Shown in pieces: positions 1 to 12,100 of a DNA stretch of 64,000 bases (position 1 is its first letter; every line of letters starts with the position of its first letter). The DNA is taken from assembly GCF_000003815.2 (NCBI RefSeq), contig NC_049994.1:2026884-2090883 (forward strand), read 5' to 3'. This DNA comes from Branchiostoma floridae. Taxonomy: Eukaryota; Chordata; Leptocardii; Amphioxiformes; Branchiostomatidae. The translations under genes and the position numbers were made by a program. The notes beneath the pieces were generated by a model, which saw only the letters and a program-made list of their open reading frames with translations, was not told where the DNA came from and searched no databases.

Positions 1-34
1 TGAGTTCTTCTGCTGGAAAACAGGCTGGAATAAC

Positions 35-110
35 ATGGCTGGTTTACATGGCTGGTTTAAGGAGTTCATCCTTGTGGTATTCTTCGCCTGCTTGACCAGT
101 GCCCAACAAG
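35..110 (+). CDS. Exon 1: start codon and signal peptide
   Basis: ATG at 35 opens a 25-residue leader with the hydrophobic core FILVVFFACLTS followed by AQQ, a typical cleavage context. The exon ends at GT in AAG|GTAAGG with phase 1, which fits the two-base start of the next exon. A more upstream start cannot be excluded because the window begins 34 bases earlier, but the length and hydrophobic core suit a complete signal peptide. Confidence 0.7.
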
Positions 111-3100
111 GTAAGGGACTTCACGATATTTACCGAGGGGTGTGGGGTGGGGTGGTGTGCACTGGGGGGAGGGCCATGAATTTTTTGGGCGTGGGGGGAG
201 GGTCATCAAATTCATTTTGGCCTGGGGGGGAGGGTCATCGAAATAAGAGTGTCTTTAGGGGCCTTAGTAAATACAAGCAAAATGCGCCCTTCAAATGCAG
301 GAAATGACGTTTCAGACAGTCAAGATTTATAGATTTTTCCAAAACACGTCACATGCTCCTTAACGTCTGACATAAGGTACGTGACGTCTTTTACAAATGT
401 CACACGTCACACTGCCGACATACTAAAACACGTCACATGCTCCTTACTGTGTGACGTCTTTTACAGATGTCAAAACGTCATTATGACAAGTCATCGATGT
501 TGTTATTGGCAACATAAGTCGTAATAAACATTATCGTTCTGTTATCTGCACTTACTGTTACATTTTTGTAGCATACATTGAGGTTTTCTGGGAATTCCCC
601 CCTTTCACGGTTCCAGCCAATCAAGTCAAATTGATGACGTCATAATTACGTCATATTACGTCACCGTTGCGTCAAACGTACATAAACGTCAGATATTATG
701 TCTATATCATGCTCTGAAAGGGGCGGGCCTCAAAAGACCAAAAAAGCCCGGGAAAAGCCACCCCTGCATAGGGTTAATGAGAAAATCTATATTTATAGTG
801 TTTTTCATTATAGGACTCAAATTCCTGTAACATATAACTTGTGGTAGGTAGGTAGGAAGATTTGCAGATATCAATTTTGCAACACTTCCATTATTTGCAT
901 AATATTGCACAAACTAATTGTACTGCCCAAAGAAATGTGCAGCTTTTCAACAGAGCTGGAATCTACGACAGGAAGAGATGTGTCAAGTTTCCTATGTACG
1001 CGTTACTAGTATAATCAATATCTGATTGGTTGAACGCCCGTGCAAACTATGTCTAGAATACCGTCAAATTTCCAACGTAGTTTGTATGTATCTCAACGTA
1101 AGAAGAACAGGCAGATGTCTGCCATCTCGTACGGCCTAAATTTTATTTTTATTTTTATTTATAGTGTTTCCCTTTTAGGACTCAAATACCTGTAACATAA
1201 ATTACATAGCTTGTGGTAGGTAGAAGATTAGCGGATATCAATCATGTAAATAAGTCCCTAAATTGCATAATATTGCATACGATTAACGTCAAAGTGCCCT
1301 AATTAATCTCAGTACATATAGTAAATGATTGGATTGTCAGTATTGTGACCTTTGTTAGTTAAAAATGTTCATAATCAAGCATAAATTATGCAGATGTGAA
1401 AGTCATCTGCATCATCAGAATATTTCATGGAGGTATTAGGTCTACGAACTCTTGTCTTTGAAGCACCCTGTCCGCAAGACAACCGAATCGTACTGTCCAG
1501 TGGTAAAATGTACACCGTCCCTGAAGGCAGCTCAACGTATGGGGGTGCTCAGGAAGAATGCAGACAACAAGGCGGCATGGTTGCGATTCCAAGGGACGAA
1601 GAGGAACAACAGAACCTGGCGTTCCTAAAGAACTGCGTCAGCAGGTAAGGTGACAAATGTATGGGCTTTGGCCTCACTGCTAGTTGAATGGAAATTAGTG
1701 AACATTTTCATCAGGTCGGTACGTCACTTAATAAAGAAACTCATTTAACACAAAAATTGCTTTATTCATAACGACTTTTTGGTGACCGTCTGTCACTTTC
1801 GTCATGGCAATTCTGGATGGTTGACATAGCACTACAGCACAAGATGTTGCTGCGTCCGAAAGACGTTGAATGGATATTGTTGTCTGCAAAACTAGCAATA
1901 AGAGAGGCAGTAGCAAACTCATGCCATGCACTTTTACATTTAACAACATAGGGACGCTCAGTTTTGGCTTGGTATAAGGAACACAGCGGGTGTCTGGAGA
2001 GACGAAAGGGGCACTGCACTGGGCAGTTATACCAGTTGGGCATCCGGGGAGCCAGACAGCGGAGTGAACTGTGCGCACATCGTCTTCGGGGACAAAGTGG
2101 GCGAACGACGAGACAAGTGGGCAGACGCAAACTGCCTCGACCAATTCCGCTTCGTCTGCGAGATACAGGATGGTAAGACATATTAGACTTCTCTTTTCGA
2201 TCACCTTTGGCAGAATTACTCTAAAAAAAAGATATATTGTATGATAGAATTGTCCGATCAAAACAACATCCAGACGGAAATATGAACTGTGTCAATTGAA
2301 GAATCTTTATAATAGAAAGTTTATTTGCAAGATCATGCCCGAAGGATAATTGCAAATACATGATAGAAACATAGGGAACATGCATGTGACAATGAACAGT
2401 GATCAACATAATTGTAATCTATGGCCATAATCATTACGCACTTAAACGCACGTTTTGTGATACGATATTCCGATATAGAATGTACAAAACAAAACAGAAC
2501 GATACAGTATCGCCTGAATTGCGATATCATATACCTGATGACGATATTTAAATTACGTCTTAAGCTAAGGGCACAACCCACCGTACGTGCTTTTGGTCCG
2601 TACGTTTTTTGGGAGTCATGTTTTTCTGAAAAAAGTGGGGAAGGAATAGTAAGGGAAGGGAGGGAGTACGTCTCAACGCGCGTCACTTGCACGGCTGCGT
2701 AAGGTGTAAGTATGTGGTCTGCACGCCACGCCTGGTCGTGAGCCGGTTGTGTGTATCGTTCGTTGCGCAAGTGGTAAGTGAGTTGAACATGCGATTTCTG
2801 TGTGATTGCCACGTTACCGTATATGCAGGCCCTGCTTATATGCGCTGCGTATGTACGGTGTCCTTACTCGCGTTACGGGGCACACGCGTCGCCTGTAACG
2901 TGGACAAATAACATCCCGCTCAATTTCTAGTTATTGATAGTTAACTATTAAGTTAATCGATACAATTAAGTCACGTATGCTTCGCTTTCATGTGACGTGT
3001 TCGTAATAGGTCGAACGTGACGTATTTCACGTCCCATGTGACGTAAATATAGGTCAAACGTCACGTATATAGCTCCTGTATTTTTGAAACAGATATATTG

Positions 3101-6100
3101 CCATATACTGTATATACTACAAGTGTATGTGTGCCGTAGTGGTGGTGAGTAATGTGTGTCAACGATATCGATAGCTCCATATTTAATATAAGACACATTT
3201 TACGTTTAGTTAAGGTACCTTTTTTCTACACGAAATATTGACAGAGAAATGATGCCATGTGTCATACTTCTCCAGGTGTGTGGCTGGTACGGGATCCGTC
3301 ATGGGTTGTGGACTCCGCCGGCACACCGAAGGTACACAACGGAGTGACGTATGATGCCACAAAAGCCTTGGATGGAGACACTGGGACCTACTGGAACCCT
3401 AGGGGTATGGGTCAGAACTACAACAACTGGTACATTGTACTGAACCTCACAGCGCCCCATACTATCACCCGCGTCGCTGTAAACAACTACGGAGACACCA
3501 CCCATGGCACTGCAGCCTTTACGCTGCAAAAGTCGCAGGTTGGGAGTCCGTACAACTGGGAGGACGTCGTGACCGTTACTACCGTGCAGGGAGGGACGGA
3601 CGAGCGGCAGGAGTTCGGTGGGTTCCAGGGAACAGCTCAGTATTGGAGGTTCCTAATTACCGAGACCCACTCGGGCTGGCAGCCATGGCTCACAGAGCTG
3701 GACTTCTACGGAGGTAAAGGAAAAATCGTCTTGTTTTATAAGCTATAGAAACATGGATACAGGGAAGGTTCAAAGTAAATGGTTACTAAAGGGTAACATT
3801 GATTTGAATTTAATAAGTAGTGCGATCGTTAAGTGGGTCGTACAGCCGTAGCCACACCCTTTCAAAATAATCTTCACGTTTGCCTGTCGCTCAGCGCTTT
3901 TGCAGTCGGCGCTCAGTGGTCACACAACTGTCGCTCAGTGATCACTAAGTTGTCCACTTTACATGCCCTTTGTGTTGCGCCCGGATATATCCGTGATAGC
4001 GTATTCCCCCAAAGTAGCAGCTTTTCGTGCGTGTAGCGCACGAACCCCGGAAGTTAGGGACTTGTTCGGGGGTTTCTTTTTGGAGGTCAGCGGCCAACCC
4101 TGGCACTGAAAATCTGGCAGTTTAAGGGTTAATTCTGTGTTATGATCTTCTTCCATCTGTATTAAAGGGGCATTCCACTCCACACGGGAGTGTTATTTTC
4201 CGATAGATCTTAATTTTAGGAATAAATAAATACAAACTACTTCACATCATACGATAAAGTATCCAGTTACTCCAGGTGCCTCAAAAGCATTCAGTCTTCT
4301 ACTAACTCCCCAAGTACCCGCTAATTGAATTAATCCTATGGTTGAATACAATAAAATTCTTTTAGGTAAGGTTACAAAGCTAATTTCATGGGCGCTAAGA
4401 AAGATACGTCTTGTTATGTGTTCTTTGATATCTTGTGAACAATTGAACTTCTTGATGTACTTAGCGCCCCTCATTAATGCCGAAATTATTCACGATAAAG
4501 GAAGTGTCTACACGTATAGGGAATGCATTGGTAGGGTCTGCATGGGTTTAGTCATATTGTTTTACAAAACACACATTGCGTAATTTATCCCAAGGTGAAC
4601 TCAACAAAATTCGGCTGATTATGTATTCATTGACACATTATCTATCGAAAAACACCACCCCCTTCTGGAGTGGAATGCCCCTTTAACTACATTGGCTCCT
4701 CAACATTCAAATCCTTTCCTACACATCAATCGATCAAGAACATTTGATGACTAGTTAACGATACCGTGGTATGGCAAGATTGTGACAGAAAATCAATTCG
4801 TGTGAACCAGTCAGAATTGCCCTGAAGAAGGCGACAGACGAAACATCGGTGAGAATAAAGCATTGGTTGTGTAAAAAGAGTATCTTTATTTGGTAGCTGT
4901 CAATGTCGCCCTGAGGAAGCCGGCGTTCCAAACCAGCACCGGTTGGGGCGGGGTCGCCAGCCGGGCCGTAGACGGGAACACCGCTACCGACTGGGACTCT
5001 GCCTCCTGCACAAACACTGCACATTACGGGGAGGAAAATGCCACCTGGTGGGTGGATCTCGGACAAGCGTATGCGGTTGATAGGTAGGGATTTATACATT
5101 TATGTTCATCTGTCGGTCATTAGAGTAAAGATGCAAAACTAATTAAGTCACACAAAAGTGCAGACCCGCACAAACAAACGCAGAAAAACCTGTCGGACCT
5201 CCTGGTCATTCTGGCCTCTTTTCAATGGTCCCCAGATTTTCCTATTTGATCCAAGCATCAACAATTCTGTCTATAGCAGCCAACATGTTTTTTTTTCTTA
5301 AAGTCCCTTGAGTGTTCGCTATAGACAGGTTGGACTAAATAACACTGTCTTTGCGTTTGTGTACGTATGATTATTAGCATTAGGCATTTAGGACATATAA
5401 CTATATTTTGTTCTCCTGATTTCTACGATGATTCGAGAGGATGAGTCAAGATTCAAGTCACAAAATCCCTAGCAATGATAGTGATTGTGGATCTATCAAT
5501 CTTTACACACATTATGTGATGTTTATACTTTTCTTAGGAACGTTCATCCGAATATTTGTATAAAACCTATTGCTCTTCCGAAAATAATGCCATCAGGTTG
5601 GTAAATCATATGACATACAAGATTTTTTACACAACCAGTTTGTCTCACCTGCTGACGTTTCGATATCTGTCAGACATCTTCCTTAGAGCTTCTAACTGGA
5701 GTTATAGGTGCGTCAGTAGGTGAGAAAGACTGGTTGTGTAAAAGAAAACTCTAACACATTGTCTATAATATCTACAGAGTGGTCATAGTCAACCGTCAGG
5801 ATTGCTGTCGTGATCGGCTCAACCCCTTCAACATCCACATCGGGGACTCCGAACAGGTCAGCACCAACCCCCAGTGTGGAGGTGACCATCACATCAACGT
5901 GACCCAGCCGTCCATTTCCGTCGCCTGTCCGGGGATTCGGGGGCGCTATGTGGCCGTCCGTCTGCCTGGACCATCAAGAATACTGACCCTTTGCGAAGTC
6001 CGGATATTGTCGGGTAAGTCTGCACTACATTTACTTCACATATACCGAGTCCTAGCTTATACAACTATACAAATGAATGCTGACTTTATTCTTATGACCA

Positions 6101-9100
6101 GCTAGTAGACCTCCAAAAAACTACATTCCTGTTAAAATCACAGAACTCACTAATCATTAAAAACGTGTGAGTTATGTAGAATCATGATATAGCTGAATAA
6201 TAGACATAGAATAGACACTTTTTTTACTGTCTGTACCCTTTCAATTAGCCTACTTGCATAAATAGATAAAAAATAAATAGATTATTCGCTTATAACAGTT
6301 ATGTGCAAGCGAATCTGTTATCTATGACTCCTAACCGCCAATATCACGTCCCTTCAGTCCCTGTGGAGGGTGTCAACGTCGCACTGGGGAGGTCAGGTCA
6401 GTTAATTTCAAACGGTCATTTCAATAACTGTCTAACGTTATATACTAGTGAAGTAATTTGATAGAGGGGTGCTATCGCATTTTTTTCTCTTACTGGGGAA
6501 TTAGTAGACATGAATTTAAACATGTCATGATCACAGCATTACTTAGTGAGTTAGCAGAGTTAACATGCCGCTTCATGCTGCCTACGCAGATGTCAGCTGC
6601 TCCCCCGGGAAACTGCCATGCGAAGGTTCCTGCATCCTGGCGTTGCAGCGGTGTAACGGTTGGATGGACTGTTCGGACGGGAGTGACGAGGAAGGTTGCG
6701 GTAAGGCTTAGGTCACATTTCCCGTCCGGGCAGTTGTAATAAACAAAAAAAAAATACACCGTATACCTAGAAATATACACAAATCATGCCCATGAGTCTT
6801 ATTTTGACATTTTGTGTATTTTGATGCATGTCATACCATTCCCGTAAACTGCCCTGCCGGGCCCCGGTTTGAAAATGTGACCTAAGCCTAAGCAGTGAGA
6901 TCGCATAGCGCAGTGGTGGCGCAGCAGTGGCGCAACGGTGGCGCAGCGGTGGCGTGTTTGGCTCGGGACCGAGAGGTCTCGAGTTCGAACTCTGCCGTGC
7001 CACCGATATTGTGCCCTTGGGAAAGGCACTTTAAACGACTTTACTCTGGTGAAAATGAGTACCTAGCTTCGGATCGAATAGAACATTAAATGGAGACCCT
7101 GTGTTTGGGGAGAGCCACACCTCACGCACGTTAAAGGACCCGCCACAATTGTCGCAAAGAGTAGGGGACTTTCCCGGTGTGTGTGGATCAAACCTTACAG
7201 TCTGGNNNNNNNNNNNNNNNNNNNNNNNNNNNNNNNNNNNNNNNNNNNNNNNNNNNNNNNNNNNNNNNNNNNNNNNNNNNNNNNNNNNNNNNNNNNNNNN
7301 NNNNNNNNNNNNNNNNNNNNNNNNNNNNNNNNNNNNNNNNNNNNNNTCAGTCACTTACGAATACAGTTAATTCCAATTTTCTTCAATCAATGACTGTTTT
7401 TGTAAGGTAAGGTACATACCTCCCAAATTTTCTTGTGTTCTCTCGCGAGAATTGAGACTAGATCATTCCCCATGACGACGATGTGCTGTTAGACATCGAA
7501 AATTTGGGAAGTATGTACCTTACCTTACAAAACAGTCATTGATTGAAGAAAATTGGAATTAACTGTATTCATACGTGACTGATGAACCTCTTCAACGATG
7601 ATCAGATGGTGATAGTCACCTGTTACGTCAATCCTTCCACAACCGTGGTAAATCTAGATAAATAAATAAAGTTATCACGGATCCGTTCCTGCTTCCTCTC
7701 GGAAACAGGATTGATTGATAAAAGTTGATGTTATAAATTATGTTCTTTCCGCTGATAACAAAAGACGCGGGAAATGTCATCTGCACGCACTCCCGTCTCT
7801 TTGAGGAAATTAAATTTAAAAAATGATGTAGAACATACCGAGTTTTACTTTCTCTAATATGTCATGTATGTAAAATTTCATATTGAAAAAAATAAATACC
7901 TGATTATGAGTACTCAGAAATAGCTCAAGTCTTATTTCAATTATTGCAGTACAATTGTGATTAGTATTTGTTGTTAAATGAATAGGGTTTGTATATAAGC
8001 AAACTAGGCTTTTTTTCTCCCGTACGGAGTTTTTTTAAAACTATTTCAGCTTTAGTTTCTGTATTTGTATTCTCGTAAAAATAAATGAAATAACATTGTT
8101 ATAACTGTCAGTGTGCCTGCCGACTCCTGTGGATCTGAAGCTTGGCGACAGACTTACGATGCTGCCGAATCAGCTGGGCCAGACGACGTTTGAGGAGATA
8201 CGGAATTCCCCTGTCGTGGACCTGCTCGACAGTTCGACCAGCAACGCAGAGAACCGACATCCTGAGTTCCGGGAATTTGCATCTACGGTCATCTTCCCGC
8301 GATGTCTCCCGGTCTCCCAGTCCCCCAGGAGGTATTGAAAAACGCCAGTAGGCGATGTATTTTCCTGGATAAATAAATAAACTGAAACTGAATGTCTTGT
8401 CTCCGAAGATAACAGCCATTCCTAGAATTCGTCTCCACATGTAGACAACACGGCCTCGTTCTTATGAGTAAAGGTCACATTGGATTGATTATTATGGCAA
8501 TTATTCGGGAATGAACATACATTCAACTTAATATCAGACATGTTCATACTCACTATTACAAAAAGATGTTCGCGCTTAAAATTTCTTAATTTTGATTTTA
8601 CTTTGGCGGTCGGTAGAGCATAACAAACCTCACATGTGCACGTCTATCCTACCCGTTTCTATCCAGATTGTGTATAGACAGGAGAAGAGAACGGCAAGTC
8701 TAACCTGCCTTTTATTGTACATTGTAGGGGCACACAGCTGCTGCCGTGCCGCTCGTGGTGTGAGGAAGTCCTCCGCATGGCTGATGACCGGACGAAGACC
8801 AGGTTCCCTCCCTGTTACCTGTTTCCGTCACCACCTCACGCCTGTTGGAACCCGGAGCCAGAGACGAACCACAACGAAGGTAAGGAGGAAGACTAGATTT
8901 ATCACTTTCGACTGGTATTAGCACCTACAAAATGATTGATACCCTTTTCTAGACTGTTTCTAAATATATGAATTTAGTATAGAAGAGAATTTAGTCTCTT
9001 ACCCTTGTAAGAAGCAAACGTACAGTTCAATGGTCTGGTCGCTGTACATGTACAACCTCATTTCCCCACTTAAAATGACAATAGACGCGACTACAAGTAT

Positions 9101-12100
9101 ATTCCCAAAGATTACACAACAGACTGCAGGACGAGTTTAATACATTGCTTACGCTTACCACTTTAACACAGAGATAATAGACCAATGTTTTTAGTCAAAT
9201 GCTTTCTATGACATCATGATCTCGCAACTGACAAATACATAAAATCTCCTCAGGCATCTTTAACCCTCATCCGACCGTTACATTTTTACGACGAATCTGA
9301 TCGTATGGGGTCATTTTTGACCCCATTTTGTTTTGCTCATAGACATATTTCTGCTGGCTTATTTTGTCATTTCTATGTATTTACTGTTTCACCAATCTAT
9401 GAAAAATATTTTAACAAGTTTTGGTGTCAGTAGTTATTACTCATTATCATAATTTATGCAGAAAATGAGGAGAAACCACATTTGCTCTGAAAATCTACTA
9501 TACTCAACCTACTTAAACAATGTTTTGAATTATAGATTTCTAAACAAAGGTTTTGATGCTGCAATAATACTTATAGCATAATAATGCTATTTAACAAGAA
9601 AAAATACAATATTTGTGAAAAGTAACGAATTTATTACTTAATTATGCACCATATTCCGCCATTGAAACACACACATACAATAACTCTTGTCTATTTTCCC
9701 GCAGAGATATTTCTTGTAGGTTCCTTCTGCATATTCTGTCCATATATTGTTTCTTGATTAATTAGAAACATTTTCATTTTCATTAGCAAAGGTAATTAGT
9801 GCGTATTATCATAATTTATGCAGAATGTCGAAAAACAGTGTTTTACACTAAAATACTAAATTTCTTTCAAAATATTCGGTGTCTAATCATCTAAGCAACT
9901 ATAACTTGTTGCTGTAATAGCAATGATGAGGAATGCCTGTTATTTCATTGACATGTCTTGATATTTATGTAATTAATGATTCATAATTGGCTCGGGTCAT
10001 TTTTGACCCCACCGAACCAGACACAAACTTTCAAGTATAGCTTATACAATAATGGACAAAACTCGGTGAAAAAATGGTAGATGTTGTAAGACATGTATAC
10101 AAACAAATTCATGGAAGGAAATTTTTCTCCGATGAAAAATGTTGCTATGACAGATAAAAATATAGGCCTGGGGTCAAAAATGACCCCATACGGTCGGATG
10201 AGGGTTAAGATCAACTTCTCATTTCAAATTTCAATCATGGAAGTGTCTTTCTAAAAATTTTAAACAATTTTACTTTAAGATGAGTCATATATATATATAT
10301 ATATATATATGAAACTCACTACCGGTTACAATAAATGTCATAGTTCCGATGTAACTTTCGTCGCACAGATTCGCCATGCATCAGTTAGTACATTTATACG
10401 ATACATTACTAGTGTTTGGCCATTTCTCTTTCCCAGTTTGCTACCATGGCAGTGGCATAAACTACCGCGGTACAGCTTCCAGGGCAGATTGTGTGGAGTG
10501 GTCAAGGGTGCCGGCAGTCCTGTTTGTTATGTTAGTGAACGCTTACCCCTGGGCTAATCTGGACAGCAACTACTGCAGGAACCCTTATGGGGTCGAGCAG
10601 CCATTTTGTATGGTGGATGGCGGAGGCGGATACGGGGACTATTACACGGCGACATGTGATGACATCATGCCTTGCAGTAAGTTGTATTTCCAAGATGGAA
10701 TAACTTTCCTGGACCATATTCCCATGTCACTCGAAACATATTCCCAAGGTTACTCGGACCATATTCCCATGTCACTCGGATTATATTCCCAAGGACACTC
10801 GGACCATATAACCAAGGTCACTCGGACCATATTCCCAAGGTCACTAGGACCATATTCACAAGGTTACTAGGTCCATATTCCCAAGGTCATTAGGACCATA
10901 TTCACAAGGTCACTGGGACCGTATCGCCGAGGTCACACGGACCATATTCCCAAGATCACTAGGACCATATTCCCAAGGTTACTCGGACCATATTCCCAAG
11001 GTCACTAGGACCATATTCCCAAGGTCACTAGGACCGTATCGCCGAGGTCACACAGACCATATTCCCAAGGTCTTTCGGACAATATTCCCAAGGTCATTCG
11101 GACCATATCCCCAAGGTCACTTGAACGCATTTCCCAGGTTTTCGGACATGTATGAATGAAAACTTGTCAAGAGTCTTGGTCTGTATCTTTATCTATATAG
11201 CCTGCATAACCGCCCTTCGGCGTAACACACCAGGCTTTTTTTATTGCAACATATATTTACAAGACATGGTGACGGCACACTCAAGTCATGACTTATATTC
11301 ATGCCGCCACCGCAAAAGAATACAAATACATGGGTAAATAAGAAAACAAGATAACATTACATAATAACAAGTAAGCAAAGCACTGAAGCAAAAACAACAA
11401 ATGAAGATTGAAAGATATAAACTCAGAATATGATGATTAACTAAGTCCCTTAAGACGGGAAAATGATGTTTAGTCATTATTGAAGCCATTGGTATCTATT
11501 AAGAAAGTCTGCACAAACATCAATATTTTGGAATTTTCTGCAGAGGACAGAAAAAAATCGTTTCAGGAGCAACTGTACTAAAATGTCGTCGGATAGATTG
11601 TCCAAATCAAAACCTGCCAGTCTTCTCAAATTGCCGAAGATGAAAGATCTCTGTTGAGTGTAGTTAGGACAGTGTAGCATAAAGGGGCAAATGCTTTCGT
11701 ATGGGTTACCACAAGAACAAGCTAGACTAACAACAAGATTACGGGTGAACAAACTTTGATTTAAACTAGGAGTCCCAAGACGTGTGAGTAAAGCGCAGGG
11801 GAAACGGGGACCTAACGCGAAGTAACAAGCAAGGACGAGGCGCACAGATTTGGTCAATTTTTTTCTGAACAGAGGAAGGCTCAAGGATCGGCCAGAGTCA
11901 GTTTATTCCAATGATAAGTAGCGTATAAGTAGGGAACAAAAGATCTTTTGAAACGATCTGTAACACATATAGGTGTCTGAATATTTTGTTTGATGCGTAG
12001 ATCGTAATGAGTGGAGTGTAACACGAAAGGTGGTATCAACTCTCTCAAATAAGGACGGGTGAGACCTTGGATAATTTTGTAGAATAAAATACGAGAGTGA

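Noticed and set aside
1728-2261. 177-codon - strand frame
   Set aside because: Antisense shadow over the second CTLD exon; the + strand frame gives a clear lectin domain with matching splice sites.
10376-10870. 164-codon frame containing the kringle as a single-exon gene
   Set aside because: The ends run into intron and minisatellite; splice sites at 10437 and 10676 explain the coding part.
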